64,000 nucleotides of DNA from Winogradskya consettensis (GCF_018332715.1 NZ_BOQP01000049.1:62001-126000), one strand, 5' to 3'. Positions 25,451-35,635 are shown, numbered from the stretch's first letter. Translations and numbers: made by a program. Notes: generated by a model from the sequence alone, not told the origin.

Positions 25451-28400
25451 ATGACAACAGCCCGCTGGGCGACCGCCTGCGCGCTCTCGATCGTGACCGC
25501 GGCCGCCGCGGTCATGCCCGGGATCGCACCGGCCGCCGCGGCCCCGACCGACGACACGCTGGGCGTGTATGTCGGTACTTTCGACGCCGCGCAGTTCCAG
25601 AAACTGCGTGATTCCGGAATCGACACCGAGGAGACCGCGGTAACCGCGGCCGCCGACGGCAAACTCACCGTGGAAGCGATCCTCGGCACGAGCCAGGCCC
25701 AGGCACTGATCAAGGGTGGCCTGCCGCTGACCGCCAAACGGGTCAGCGCGAAGGCCAAGGCCAAGGCAGCCGCCGGGCCGACCGTCTTCCGGCCCTACAA
25801 CACCAAGGGCGGCATCCGCGAGGAGCTGGTGGCCACGGCCGCCGCCAACCCGCGGATCGCGAAGCTCGAGACGATCGGCGAGTCGGTCAACGGCGTGCCG
25901 ATCCAGGGCATCAAGCTCACCAAGGACGCCCGTACCGTCAAGGACGGCCGCCGTCCTGCCGTGCTCTACATGGGCACCCAGCACGCGCGTGAGTGGATCA
26001 CCCCGGAGATGACCCGCCGGCTGATGCACTACTTCATCGACGGGTACGGCAAGGACAAGACGATCACGAAGCTGGTCGACACGACCGAGCTCTGGTTCTT
26101 CCCGGTCTCGAACGTCGACGGTTACGATTTCACGTTCACGCCGGGCCATCGCCAGTGGCGCAAGAACCTGCGCGACAACAACGGCGACGGTGTCATCACC
26201 ACCGGCGACGGCGTGGACATCAACCGTAACTTCCCCGAGAAGTGGGGTTACGACAACGAGGGCTCCTCGGACAAGCCGGTGAGCGAGACCTACCGGGGCA
26301 CCAAGCCTGCCTCCGAGCCGGAGACCCGGGCCTTCGACGGGCTGTTCAGGCGGGTCGGCTTCGAGTTCATGATCAACTATCACTCGGCCGCGGAGCTGCT
26401 GCTCTACGGCGTCGGATGGCAGGTAGACACGCCGAGCCCGGACGACGAGATCTCGGTGGCACTGGCCGGCGACGACGCGCACTCCGCGATCCCCGGGTAC
26501 GACCCCGACCTCTCGGCCGAGCTGTACCCGACCAACGGCGAGACCGACGGGCAGGCGCAGGTGCGGTACGGCACCATCTCCTTCACCCCGGAGATGAGCA
26601 CCTGTTCGACCGCGTCGGATCTCGACCCCGCCGACGCCTGGAACGCCGCCGACTGCGAGAGCATCTTCACGTTCCCGGACGACGAGAAGCTGATCCAGGA
26701 CGAGTTCGCGAAGAACATCCCGTTCGCGCTCTCGGTCGCGAAGTCGGCGAAGGACCCGGCGAACCCGGTCTCCTCGGTCGGGCGCACGACGCCGGACCTG
26801 AAGGCCGACCCGTTCACCGTCTCCTACGGCACCAAGCAGCAGGTCGCGGTCACGGCCAAGCGCAGCCTCGGCCCGGTCACCCTGCACTACTCGATCAACG
26901 GCGGCCGCGCGAAGACCACCGGCACCAAGGAGTGGAGGGGCGGCGAGCGCTACGGCGACGGTATGGACAAGTACTTCGCCGAACTGCGCGGCACGGTGAG
27001 CGCCAAGCCCGGCGACCGGGTGAAGGTCTGGTTCACCGCCCGCAGGGCGAGCTCCGCGAGCTTCCAGTACCAGGTCGAGCGCAAGATCGGCGGGGACGTG
27101 CTGGTGCTCGCCGCCGAGGACGTCACCGGCATCTCGCCGGCCTCGACCGACGGTGCGACCAGCGCCCGCTACGCCGACGAGTACGTCGCGTCGCTGCGCA
27201 AGGCCGGCAAGAAGGCGGACGTCTACGACCTCGACACCCATGGCGGCGAGGCACCGCACCCGCTCGGTGTGCTCTCGCACTACAAGGCCGTCGTCTGGGA
27301 AACCGGTGATGACGTCATCCCGCGCCGCACGGGGCAGCCCGGTGGCACGCTGTCCCGCGCCGCGGTCCAGACCGAGCTGGCCGTGCGGGACTACCTCAAC
27401 GAGGGCGGCAAGCTGCTCTACGCGGGTCAGAACGCCGGCCTCGCCGAGGGCACCAACGGGTCGTACTTCTACCAGCCCGAAGGCCCGGGGGAGTGCCTCG
27501 ACCGGACGAGCCCGGCCTGTCTGCCGCTGGTCAACGACTTCCAGCAGTACTACCTGGGAGTGAACACCTACGTCGACGGTGGCACCGACACGCACCCGGT
27601 GAACGGGACCAACGGCAGGTTCACCGGCTTCAAGGGTACGCAGTCCGGGCACAGCGCCCTGCTGCTGTCCACCGCCAGCTTCCTGCCGCCGGCGGAGTTC
27701 CCGCAGTTCGCCAGCGTCCCGGTGCTGGCGTACGAACTGCCGGGCGCCCAGCCGTACTCGCCGTACGACGGTGCCTGGTATCTCTGGAGCGGTCAGGCGG
27801 ACGCGTCGTACAAGCGGCTCACCAAGACGGTCGATCTGAGCGCCGCGACAGCCGGCCGGCTCAAGTTCCAGACGTCGTTCGACACAGAGGCGGCCTGGGA
27901 CTTCGTCTTCGTCGAGGCGCACGAGGTGGGCACCGACAACTGGACGACGCTGCCGGATGCCAACGGGCTGACCGACACGTCGACCGGCGACAGCTGCCCC
28001 GAGGGGATCGCCGGCCTGCACCCGTTCGTCGCCCACTACCAGGGCGCGGACTGCTCCTCCACGGGCACGACCGGTACGTGGAACGCCGCGAGCGGTAACA
28101 GTGGGGGATGGAAGGAGTTCGATGCCGACCTGTCCGCGTACGCGGGCAAGAAGGTCGAGCTCTCGATCTCCTACATGACGGACTGGGGCACCCAGGGGCT
28201 CGGCGTCTTCGTCGACAGCCCCCGGATCGAGGCCGGCACCACGGTCGTCGACCAGACGTCGTTCGAGATCGACCTCGGTGGCTGGAGCGTCGCGGGTCCG
28301 CCGGAGGGCACCTCGCCCAACGGCAACGACTGGGAGCGCAGCCAGCAGGCGTTCGAGTCCGGTGCCGCGATCGCCACCGCCGACACCGTCTATGCGGGCT

Positions 28401-28474
28401 TCGGCCTGGAGACGCTGACGGCCACCCAGCGCGATGATCTGATCCGCCGGGCCCTGAAGCACCTGAAGGTGTGA
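25451..28474 (+). CDS. Secreted M14 zinc carboxypeptidase with C-terminal immune-inhibitor-A-like domain
   Basis: A 1007-residue exported metallopeptidase. ATG 25451 has GGAGG eight bases upstream and yields a signal peptide ending near PAAAA. A propeptide-like segment (about 30-115) precedes the M14 catalytic domain. Zinc ligands are H178 and E181 in TQHAREW and H311 in NYHSAAE, and the catalytic Glu is E381 in FTPEMS. After residue 450 come beta-sandwich segments. The C-terminal half (about 560-1000) resembles the C-terminal region of M6 immune inhibitor A proteins (DGAWYLWSGQAD; DTEAAWDFVFVEA). It should remove C-terminal residues from extracellular proteins. The Ca-binding-like stretch DNNGDGVITTGDGVD lies inside the catalytic domain. 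Confidence 0.92.
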   Translation: MTTARWATACALSIVTAAAAVMPGIAPAAAAPTDDTLGVYVGTFDAAQFQKLRDSGIDTEETAVTAAADGKLTVEAILGTSQAQALIKGGLPLTAKRVSAKAKAKAAAGPTVFRPYNTKGGIREELVATAAANPRIAKLETIGESVNGVPIQGIKLTKDARTVKDGRRPAVLYMGTQHAREWITPEMTRRLMHYFIDGYGKDKTITKLVDTTELWFFPVSNVDGYDFTFTPGHRQWRKNLRDNNGDGVITTGDGVDINRNFPEKWGYDNEGSSDKPVSETYRGTKPASEPETRAFDGLFRRVGFEFMINYHSAAELLLYGVGWQVDTPSPDDEISVALAGDDAHSAIPGYDPDLSAELYPTNGETDGQAQVRYGTISFTPEMSTCSTASDLDPADAWNAADCESIFTFPDDEKLIQDEFAKNIPFALSVAKSAKDPANPVSSVGRTTPDLKADPFTVSYGTKQQVAVTAKRSLGPVTLHYSINGGRAKTTGTKEWRGGERYGDGMDKYFAELRGTVSAKPGDRVKVWFTARRASSASFQYQVERKIGGDVLVLAAEDVTGISPASTDGATSARYADEYVASLRKAGKKADVYDLDTHGGEAPHPLGVLSHYKAVVWETGDDVIPRRTGQPGGTLSRAAVQTELAVRDYLNEGGKLLYAGQNAGLAEGTNGSYFYQPEGPGECLDRTSPACLPLVNDFQQYYLGVNTYVDGGTDTHPVNGTNGRFTGFKGTQSGHSALLLSTASFLPPAEFPQFASVPVLAYELPGAQPYSPYDGAWYLWSGQADASYKRLTKTVDLSAATAGRLKFQTSFDTEAAWDFVFVEAHEVGTDNWTTLPDANGLTDTSTGDSCPEGIAGLHPFVAHYQGADCSSTGTTGTWNAASGNSGGWKEFDADLSAYAGKKVELSISYMTDWGTQGLGVFVDSPRIEAGTTVVDQTSFEIDLGGWSVAGPPEGTSPNGNDWERSQQAFESGAAIATADTVYAGFGLETLTATQRDDLIRRALKHLKV

Positions 28475-28505
28475 CCCGGGGGCGGTGAATCCGCCAATCG
28501 GCAGT

Positions 28506-28547
28506 CCGCGCCGCGCGCTTCGTCTAGACATGAGGCGCGCGGCGCGG
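28506..28547 (+). terminator. Hairpin after M14 carboxypeptidase gene
   Basis: CCGCGCCGCGCGC (28506-28518) is perfectly complementary to GCGCGCGGCGCGG (28535-28547), with a 16-base loop. No T tract follows. It lies between the M14 gene and the next hydrolase gene. Confidence 0.65.
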
Positions 28548-28573
28548 CTGTCGTGCAGGGCGGAGACATCTCG

Positions 28574-30145
28574 GTGCGAGCATTCACCCGGCCGTTGCTG
28601 GCCGCGTTCCTTGTCGTCGCGAGCGCGGCTCTGGGGATCCAGCCGGCGAACGCCGCCAGGAAACCGGCGTGGAAGCCGTGCCCGGAGGACAGGACCGCAC
28701 AGTGCGCCACGGTGCGCGTACCCGTCGACTGGGCCGACCCGTACGGCGCCTCGACCACGATCGCCCTGGCCCGCCGCCCGGCGACCGACCCGAAGTCGCG
28801 GATCGGCACGCTGCTCGTCAATCCAGGCGGCCCAGGCGGCTCGGGCGTCGACTTCGCGCTGGACAGCGACTACTTCTTCAGCGCGCAGCTGCGCCGGCGT
28901 TTCGACATCGTCGGGTTCGACCCGCGCGGGGTGTCCCGCAGCAACCCGGTGGTGTGCTCCTCGGGGCTGATGGCCGCGGCGCCGCCGATGTTTCTCTCCG
29001 ACGCGGTCCGCTACAACCGCAACGTCGCGTTCAACCGCCGGCTCGCCGCGGACTGCGCGAAGCGGACCGGCCCCGTCTTCGGCCACCTCGACATGCTGAG
29101 CGTCACCCAGGACATGGAGGCGGTCCGCGCTTCCCTCGGCGAGCGGCGGATCAGCTTCTACGGCGCGTCGTACGGCACCCTGCTCGGCGAGCAGTACGCC
29201 GAGCGCTACCCGTCCCGGGTCCGCGCCCTGGTGCTGGACAGCGTGATGGACCACAGCGGCACCACCAGCGGCTTCCTGACCGACGAGACCACCACAGCGC
29301 AGGATTCCTTCGACGAGTTCGTAAAGTGGTGCGCCCGCAGCACCGAGTGCGCCCTGCACGGCAGCGATGTGCGGCGCGTCTGGGCCGCGCTGCTGAAACG
29401 GGCCCGGCTCGGCACCCTGCTCGATCCGTTCGAGCCGGAATACCGGATCCGGGTGCTCGACCTGCTCGACGTTGCGTTCAGCTCGTTCTACGACCCGCAG
29501 TGGCACGCGCTCGCCCTCTACCTGAAGGAAGCGACCTCCTTGAAGGAACCGGCCGCCGTCCCGAAGCCGGGCGGCCGGCACTCCGTGGTGGAGATCGAGA
29601 ACAGCTTCCCGGCGATCTTCTGCTCCGACTGGACGATGCGGGTCTCCGGGTGGACCGAGCTGCGGGTACGCCTGGCGCGGCTGGCGAGCACCCATCCGCA
29701 GATGCCCGTGTCCCCGCTCGCCATGACCGCGCTCGCCGGTTGCCTGGGCGCGCCGGTCGCGACGGCGAACCCGCAGCGCCGGCTCAGCCCGGCCCGGACC
29801 GGGGGCCGGGTGCTGCTGATCAACTCCCGGCACGACCCGGCCACCCCGCACGTCTGGGCGGAGCGGGTCGCCGCTCAGCTCGGCCCGGCTGCGACGCTCG
29901 TCACGTACGAGGGGTGGGGGCACGTCGCCTACGGCCGCAGCAAGTGCGTGAATGCCCTGGTGGATGGGTATCTGCTGACCGGGCGCACCCCGGCTGCGGG
30001 CACGGCCTGCCCGGGTGTGGAACCGGCGGCCACCGGCGTGGGCAGGAGAGGGGTATCGTTAGCCAGGCTAAATACCTGGTCACCGGAGGAGGGCGTGGTT
30101 GAGCCGCCGAGCGCCCAAGGCGTCCATCGATCCCGATACCCGTAA
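28574..30145 (+). CDS. Secreted alpha/beta hydrolase, tripeptidyl-aminopeptidase (TAP) family
   Basis: A 523-residue exported S33-family hydrolase. GTG 28574 has GGAG eight bases upstream, and the signal peptide (RPLLAAFLVVASAALGIQPANA) follows. The oxyanion region is LLVNPGGPGGSG, then FDIVGFDPRGVSRS. The nucleophile elbow is GASYG, with the Asp in NSRHDPATP and the His in GWGHVAYG, all as in Streptomyces TAP/SlpD-type aminopeptidases. Cysteines such as WKPCPEDRTAQC fit the disulphides of this family. The 3' end (about 45 bp) overlaps the TTG start of the ABC exporter gene in another frame, so the last 15 residues are probably not conserved. Confidence 0.9.
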   Translation: MRAFTRPLLAAFLVVASAALGIQPANAARKPAWKPCPEDRTAQCATVRVPVDWADPYGASTTIALARRPATDPKSRIGTLLVNPGGPGGSGVDFALDSDYFFSAQLRRRFDIVGFDPRGVSRSNPVVCSSGLMAAAPPMFLSDAVRYNRNVAFNRRLAADCAKRTGPVFGHLDMLSVTQDMEAVRASLGERRISFYGASYGTLLGEQYAERYPSRVRALVLDSVMDHSGTTSGFLTDETTTAQDSFDEFVKWCARSTECALHGSDVRRVWAALLKRARLGTLLDPFEPEYRIRVLDLLDVAFSSFYDPQWHALALYLKEATSLKEPAAVPKPGGRHSVVEIENSFPAIFCSDWTMRVSGWTELRVRLARLASTHPQMPVSPLAMTALAGCLGAPVATANPQRRLSPARTGGRVLLINSRHDPATPHVWAERVAAQLGPAATLVTYEGWGHVAYGRSKCVNALVDGYLLTGRTPAAGTACPGVEPAATGVGRRGVSLARLNTWSPEEGVVEPPSAQGVHRSRYP

Positions 30146-31862
30146 GACGTGGCTGCGCCGCGCGTTGCCGCTGGTCAAGGCGCATCGCGTAGTTCTCGCC
30201 GCCTCGCTGCTGCTGTCGTTCGCCGGGCTGGTCGTGCAGGTGCAGATCCCCAACCTGCTACGCATCGGCATCGACAAGGCCATCGTCGACCGCACCGCAC
30301 AGCTTTCCACGTATGTGTGGTGGATCGCCGGTCTCGCCCTGCTCCAGGGGCTGATCAACTATCTGGCCCGGCTCTACCTGCTGCGCACCGCGTACGAGAT
30401 CGAGTACGACCTGCGCAACATCGTCTACAGCCACCTGGTCCGGATGCCGTTCGGCTTCTTCGACCGGGTCCAGTCCGGTGAGCTGATGTCGCGGTCCAGC
30501 TCCGACATCCGGGCCGTGCAGATGTACCTGTCGTTCGGCCCGTCGATCCTGGTCCAGTGTCTGATCGCGGTGGTGGCGTTCGGGCTGATGCTCTCCATCG
30601 ACGTGCCGCTGGCGATCGTCGCGATGGCGACCATGCCGATCATCGGATTCCTCGGCGTCGGCATGCGCAAGGCGATCTTCCCGATCTCCTGGCTGATCCA
30701 GGCGCGGCTGGCCGGGATGGCCACGATCGTCGACGAGAACATCCAGGGGGTGCGGATCGTCAAGGCGTTCGCCGCCGAGGGCCGCCAGCTGCGCTCGCTC
30801 GGGGAGTCCGCGGACAAGATCCGGTGGGCCTATCTGCAGGACGCGCGGATCCGCAGCCGGTGGACGCCGGTGCTGGACAACCTGCCCCGGCTCGGCCTGG
30901 CGCTGGTGCTGCTGGTCGGCGGCATCATGGTCATCCGCGGCGGCACCACGGTCGGCACGATCGTGGCGTTCAACTCCTACGTGCTGATGCTCCAGCCGCC
31001 GTTCCGGCTGCTCGGCATGATGATCATGCTGGGGCAGCGGGCATCGGCGTCCGCGCGGCGCATCTACGAGATCCTCGACACGCCCAGTGACATCGTGGAC
31101 GGGCCCGAGCCGCTCGACGTGCCGTTGAAGGGTGATGTGCGGTTCACGGGGGTGCGGTTCGCGTACCCCAATGGAACGCCCGCGCTCGACGGCCTGGACC
31201 TGCACATCCGCCCTGGAGAGACGGTGGCCGTGGTCGGTGCGACCGGCAGCGGCAAGTCCACCCTGGGCCGGCTGCTCGGCCGCTTCTACGACGTCACCGA
31301 CGGCAGCGTCACCATCGACGGCCACGACGTCCGGGAGCTGCGCCTGGCGTCGCTGCGCGAGCAGGTCGGCATCGTGCCGGACGAGCCGTTCCTGTTCAGC
31401 CTCTCGATCCACGACAACATCGCCTATGGCCGCCCGGCTGCGACCCGCGACGAGGTCATCGAGGCGGCCCGCGCGGCCGGCGCCGACGACTTCGTCCGCA
31501 AGCTGCCGGAGGGCTACGACGCCGTGGTCGGCGAGCGCGGCTACACCCTCTCCGGCGGCCAGCGCCAGCGGCTCGCGATCGCCCGCGCGCTGCTGGTCAA
31601 TCCGCCGATCCTGGTCCTCGACGACGCCACCAGCGCCGTCGACGTCACCGTGGAGCAGGCCATCCACGAGTCGCTGGCGCAGCGGATGGCGGGCCGCACC
31701 ACCCTGATCGTGGCGCACCGCCTCTCCACCATCGGCCTCGCCGAGCGCGTCGTGCTGATGGCGGGCGGCCGGGTGATCGCCGACGGCACCCACGAGTCCC
31801 TGCTCGCCACCGAGCCCCGCTACGCCCGGGTCCTCGCGGTTTTTGAAAAGACGGAAGCATGA
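30099..31862 (+). CDS. ABC exporter half-transporter, subunit 1 (degenerate catalytic Glu)
   Basis: A 587-residue fused membrane/ATPase half-transporter starting at TTG 30099 after GGAGGAGGG. Six membrane helices occupy about 25-310. The nucleotide-binding domain has Walker A GATGSGKST, Q-loop VGIVPDEP, canonical signature LSGGQRQR and H-loop AHRLST. Walker B is ILVLDDATSAVD: the catalytic Glu that normally follows is Asp, typical of the non-hydrolytic site in heterodimeric exporters. Its stop overlaps the ATG of the partner gene (ATGA), so the two form one heterodimeric exporter for lipids, drugs or peptides. Substrate unknown. Confidence 0.93.
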   Translation: MSRRAPKASIDPDTRKTWLRRALPLVKAHRVVLAASLLLSFAGLVVQVQIPNLLRIGIDKAIVDRTAQLSTYVWWIAGLALLQGLINYLARLYLLRTAYEIEYDLRNIVYSHLVRMPFGFFDRVQSGELMSRSSSDIRAVQMYLSFGPSILVQCLIAVVAFGLMLSIDVPLAIVAMATMPIIGFLGVGMRKAIFPISWLIQARLAGMATIVDENIQGVRIVKAFAAEGRQLRSLGESADKIRWAYLQDARIRSRWTPVLDNLPRLGLALVLLVGGIMVIRGGTTVGTIVAFNSYVLMLQPPFRLLGMMIMLGQRASASARRIYEILDTPSDIVDGPEPLDVPLKGDVRFTGVRFAYPNGTPALDGLDLHIRPGETVAVVGATGSGKSTLGRLLGRFYDVTDGSVTIDGHDVRELRLASLREQVGIVPDEPFLFSLSIHDNIAYGRPAATRDEVIEAARAAGADDFVRKLPEGYDAVVGERGYTLSGGQRQRLAIARALLVNPPILVLDDATSAVDVTVEQAIHESLAQRMAGRTTLIVAHRLSTIGLAERVVLMAGGRVIADGTHESLLATEPRYARVLAVFEKTEA

Positions 31863-33802
31863 GCATGTTCGGCGGCGGGTTCGGTGGCTTCAACGCCGGT
31901 GGGCATTCCTCGGTCGGCGCCGCCGGGAAGAAGGGCAACGGTCTCCCGTTCTCCGGCATCCCCACCGAGCTCGCCGAGGGCGTGGCCAAGCTGGAGAGCC
32001 GCGAGCCGGAGCACGGCGACCCGGATGTCAGCTTCGACCCGGTCGCCGACCGCGGCGGCCGGGTGGCCATCGTGCGGCTGCTGGCCGGCCGGCCCCGGCT
32101 GCTGATCGCCGCCGCGGTCGCCGTCGTCGTGGAGACGCTGCTGCTGCAGGTCGGCCCGTTCCTGCTGCAGATCGGCATCGACCACGGCATCACCGGCCGC
32201 AACATGCCGATCCTGATCGCCGCGACTGTGGCCTTCGTCGCCGCCGTGCTGCTCACCGGCGTGGCGACCGCCGCCCGGATGCGCCAGAGCGGCAAGCTTG
32301 CCGCGTCGACCACCCGTGACCTGCGGATCCGCATCTTCGCGCACCTGCAGCGGATGTCGCTCGACTACTACACCACCGAGAAGGCCGGCGTCACGATGAC
32401 CCGGATGACCTCGGACGTAGAGGCGTTGCAGAGCCTGATCGGCGACGGGTTCGCGCAGTTCGGCATCCAGGCGCTGACCATGGTCGTGGTCACCGCCGTG
32501 CTGTTCCACTACAACGCCGAGCTGGCGATCATCACGTTGCTGCTGGTCGTGCCGCCACTGCTGCTGCTGTCGCTGTGGTTCCGCCGGGCCGCCGACAAGG
32601 GCTACGAGCGGCAGCGCGACGCGATCGCCACGATGTTCGCCGACCTGTCCGAGAGCCTCAACGGCGTGCGGGTGGTCACCGCCCACAACCGGCAGGACCG
32701 CAACATCGTCGCCCACCGCGAGGTGGTCGGCGCCTACCGCGACGCGAACGACTTCACCGGCCGGATCAACGCGATCTACGGCCCCGGCTCGTCGGTCGTC
32801 GGCCTGCTCGGGATGGCCGCGCTGCTGTTCCTCGGCGGCCGGATGGTGCTGCGCGGGTCGCTGACCATCGGCGAGCTCAGCGCGTTCGTGCTCTACCTCA
32901 ACGCGTTCTTCGCGCCGGTCCAGCAGCTCGTCCAGCTCTACACGCAGTACCAGCAGGCCCGCGCCGCCGTCGGCAAGATCAATACCCTGCTCACCACGGC
33001 CCCGTCGGTCCGGTCGGCCCCACAAGCCACCCCCCTTCCGTCGGTACGCGGTGAGCTCGTCTTCGACGACGTGACGTTCGAATATCTCCCCGGACGCCCG
33101 GTGCTCAGCCACGTCAACCTGCGCATCGAACCCGGCGAGACGGTCGCCTGCGTCGGGCCCACCGGCGCCGGCAAGTCCACGCTCGCGAAGCTGGTCACCC
33201 GGCTCTACGACCCGACCGGCGGCCGCATCCTCATCGACGGCCACGACCTGCGCGACATCACCCTGGAATCCCTGCGCGCGCAGATCGGCGTCGTCCCGCA
33301 GGAGCCGTTCCTGTTCGCCGGCACCCTGCGGGACAACATCGCGTTCGCCCGCCCGGACGCCACCGACGCGCAGGTGTGGGCCGCCGTCGACGCCGTAGGC
33401 CTGCGCGAGCTGGTCGAACGCTCCCCGGACGGCCTGCTCACCGCCCTGCACGAACGCGGCCAGTCGGTGTCGTCGGGGGAGCGGCAACTGCTCGCGCTGG
33501 CCCGCGCGTTCCTGGCCGAGCCCCGGGTCGTGGTGCTGGACGAGGCGACCTCCAGCTTGGACCTGCGCAGCGAGCTACGGGTCGAGGCCGCGCTGGACCA
33601 GCTGCTCGAGGGTCGCACGGCGATCCTCGTCGCGCACCGGCTCTCCACCGCCATGCGCGCCGACCGGATCATCGTCGTCGACGACCTCGGCATCATCGAG
33701 TCGGGCAGCCACGCCGCCCTGGTCGCCGCCGACGGCCGCTACGCCGAGATGTACCGGACTTGGTCATCGGGCGTGTCCCGGGTTGTGCCCGACGGCTCCT
33801 GA
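31859..33802 (+). CDS. ABC exporter half-transporter, subunit 2 (degenerate signature motif)
   Basis: A 647-residue half-transporter coupled to subunit 1 by a 4-bp overlap. A Gly-rich N-terminal extension of about 70 residues (GGGFGGFNAGGHSS) precedes six membrane helices. The ATPase has Walker A GPTGAGKST, Q-loop IGVVPQEP, intact Walker B VVLDEATSSLD with catalytic Glu, and H-loop AHRLST. Its signature is VSSGERQ instead of LSGGQRQ. The degenerate signature would pair with the degenerate Walker B of subunit 1, so the complex has one competent and one impaired ATP site, as in TM287/288 or BmrCD. Confidence 0.93.
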   Translation: MSMFGGGFGGFNAGGHSSVGAAGKKGNGLPFSGIPTELAEGVAKLESREPEHGDPDVSFDPVADRGGRVAIVRLLAGRPRLLIAAAVAVVVETLLLQVGPFLLQIGIDHGITGRNMPILIAATVAFVAAVLLTGVATAARMRQSGKLAASTTRDLRIRIFAHLQRMSLDYYTTEKAGVTMTRMTSDVEALQSLIGDGFAQFGIQALTMVVVTAVLFHYNAELAIITLLLVVPPLLLLSLWFRRAADKGYERQRDAIATMFADLSESLNGVRVVTAHNRQDRNIVAHREVVGAYRDANDFTGRINAIYGPGSSVVGLLGMAALLFLGGRMVLRGSLTIGELSAFVLYLNAFFAPVQQLVQLYTQYQQARAAVGKINTLLTTAPSVRSAPQATPLPSVRGELVFDDVTFEYLPGRPVLSHVNLRIEPGETVACVGPTGAGKSTLAKLVTRLYDPTGGRILIDGHDLRDITLESLRAQIGVVPQEPFLFAGTLRDNIAFARPDATDAQVWAAVDAVGLRELVERSPDGLLTALHERGQSVSSGERQLLALARAFLAEPRVVVLDEATSSLDLRSELRVEAALDQLLEGRTAILVAHRLSTAMRADRIIVVDDLGIIESGSHAALVAADGRYAEMYRTWSSGVSRVVPDGS

Positions 33803-33853
33803 CGGTAGGCAGGTGGTGACTGTCCACTCTCCACCCAGCCTTCCGGAGGCCCG

Positions 33854-35635
33854 ATGAGGTTCACCCTCGCGCTCGCCACCACTGTCACCCTTGCTGCGAC
33901 CTTCGTCTTCCCCGCCGCTGCGTCCGCGGCCGCCGTCTCCTCCACCGCCGTCGGGTACGGCGGGGCCGTCGCCACGGTCGATCCCACGGCCACCGCCGTC
34001 GGCCTGGAGGTGCTGCGCAAGGGCGGCAACGCGGTCGACGCCGCCGTTGCCACCGCCGCGGCGCTCGGCGTCACCGAACCGTTCTCCGCGGGCATCGGCG
34101 GCGGCGGGTTCTTCGTCTACTACGACGCCAAGCACAAGACGGTCAGCACCATCGACGGGCGCGAGTCCGGGCCCGCCACGATGACCGAGAACATCTTCGT
34201 CGATCCGGCGGACGGGTTGCCGTACGACTTCCAGGAGGCCCGGGTCAGCGGCCTCTCCGTCGGCACCCCCGGCAGCCTCGCCACCTGGGAGGCCGCCGCG
34301 AAGAAGTGGGGCACCAGGTCGCTGAGCAGCCTGTTGCAGCCGGCCGCCGCGGTGGCCGACAAGGGCTTCCCGGTCGACGCGACGTTCCGTCAGCAGATCA
34401 CCGACAACGCGGCCGCGTTCGGGCAGTTCGACGCGACCAAGAAGCTGTACCTGCCCGGTGGCGCGCCGCCCGTGGTCGGCAGCACCCAGCGCAATCCCGA
34501 CCTCGCGGACACCTACCGGCTGATCGCCAAGCGCGGCACCGACGTCTTCTACAAGGGTGCGGTCGGCGCCGACATCGTGCGTACCGTCCAGCATCCGCCG
34601 GTCTCGTCGACGCCGGTCGGCACGTGGGCGTACCCGATCCGCCCCGGTGACCTGCGTCTTTCCGACCTCGCGAAGTACAGGGTGAACTTCCCGGCGCCCA
34701 CCAGGTCGGACTACCGCGGGCTCACCGTCTACGGCATGTCGACCCCGTCCAGCGGCGGCACCACGGTCGGCGAGGCGCTCAACATCCTCGAGAAGACCGA
34801 CCTGTCGAAGGTCTCCACCACCCAGGCGCTGCATCAGTACGCCGAATCGACCGCACTCTCGTTCGCCGACCGGAACCGGTACGTGGGGGCGTACACCTCG
34901 CAGTCGGTCCTGAAGAAGCTCCTGAGCGACCGGTGGGCCGGACAGCGGGCCTGCCAGATCGACCCGGCACACGCCCTCGTCAAGCCCGTCCCGCCGGGTG
35001 ACCTCAACGCCACCGGCTGCACCCCGGCGAAGGCCGGCGCCCCGGTCGAGGAGGGCCAGAGCACCACGAACCTCACGGTCACCGACCGCTGGGGCAACAT
35101 CGTCGAATACACGCTCACCATCGAGCAGACCGGCGGCAACGCCATGGTCGTCCCCGGCCGCGGCTTCCTGCTCAACAACGAACTGACCGACTTCAACTTC
35201 ACGGGTACGCAGGGCACGGCACCGGACCCGAACCTCCCCGGCCCGAACAAGCGTCCCCGCAGCTCGATGTCCCCGACCATCGTCCTCAAGCACGGCAAGC
35301 CGTTCCTCGCCCTCGGCTCCCCCGGCGGCGCGACCATCATCACCACGGTCCTGCAGATCCTGATCAACCGGGTCGACCTGGGCCTGACCCTGCCGCAGGC
35401 CATGGCGGCGCCCCGCGCGTCGCAGCGCAACAGTGCGGGCATCCAGGCCGAACCCGCCTTCCACCAGCAGTACGGCCCGGGTCTCGAAGCCCTCGGCCAC
35501 ACGTTCGGCCCTGACGTCGCCGAGCTGGGCGCTGCCACCGCGATCGAGTTCACGGGCTACGGCGGCGTCATCGCCACCGCCGAGCCGGTGCGGCGCGGTG
35601 GCGGCTCGGCCGCTGTGGTCAAGCCGCAGCGCTGA
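33854..35635 (+). CDS. ggt: Secreted gamma-glutamyltransferase
   Basis: A 593-residue Ntn-hydrolase precursor. The signal peptide is MRFTLALATTVTLAATFVFPAAASA. Large-subunit hallmarks are GGNAVDAAVATAAALGVTEP and GIGGGGFF. Autocleavage is expected before T404 in EEGQSTTN, which becomes the N-terminal nucleophile of the small subunit. Further motifs are NNELTDF and SSMSPTIV, with GSPGGATI as oxyanion loop. It transfers or hydrolyses gamma-glutamyl groups of small peptides outside the membrane. Actinobacteria of this kind use mycothiol, so the in vivo substrate is uncertain. GGAGG precedes ATG 33854. It follows the ABC genes by 51 bp. Confidence 0.94.
   Translation: MRFTLALATTVTLAATFVFPAAASAAAVSSTAVGYGGAVATVDPTATAVGLEVLRKGGNAVDAAVATAAALGVTEPFSAGIGGGGFFVYYDAKHKTVSTIDGRESGPATMTENIFVDPADGLPYDFQEARVSGLSVGTPGSLATWEAAAKKWGTRSLSSLLQPAAAVADKGFPVDATFRQQITDNAAAFGQFDATKKLYLPGGAPPVVGSTQRNPDLADTYRLIAKRGTDVFYKGAVGADIVRTVQHPPVSSTPVGTWAYPIRPGDLRLSDLAKYRVNFPAPTRSDYRGLTVYGMSTPSSGGTTVGEALNILEKTDLSKVSTTQALHQYAESTALSFADRNRYVGAYTSQSVLKKLLSDRWAGQRACQIDPAHALVKPVPPGDLNATGCTPAKAGAPVEEGQSTTNLTVTDRWGNIVEYTLTIEQTGGNAMVVPGRGFLLNNELTDFNFTGTQGTAPDPNLPGPNKRPRSSMSPTIVLKHGKPFLALGSPGGATIITTVLQILINRVDLGLTLPQAMAAPRASQRNSAGIQAEPAFHQQYGPGLEALGHTFGPDVAELGAATAIEFTGYGGVIATAEPVRRGGGSAAVVKPQR

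Noticed and set aside
25346..29923. Minus-strand open frame of 1525 codons
   Set aside because: Antisense to the M14 carboxypeptidase and TAP-like hydrolase, which have signal peptides and active sites. The product has no domain-like segments.
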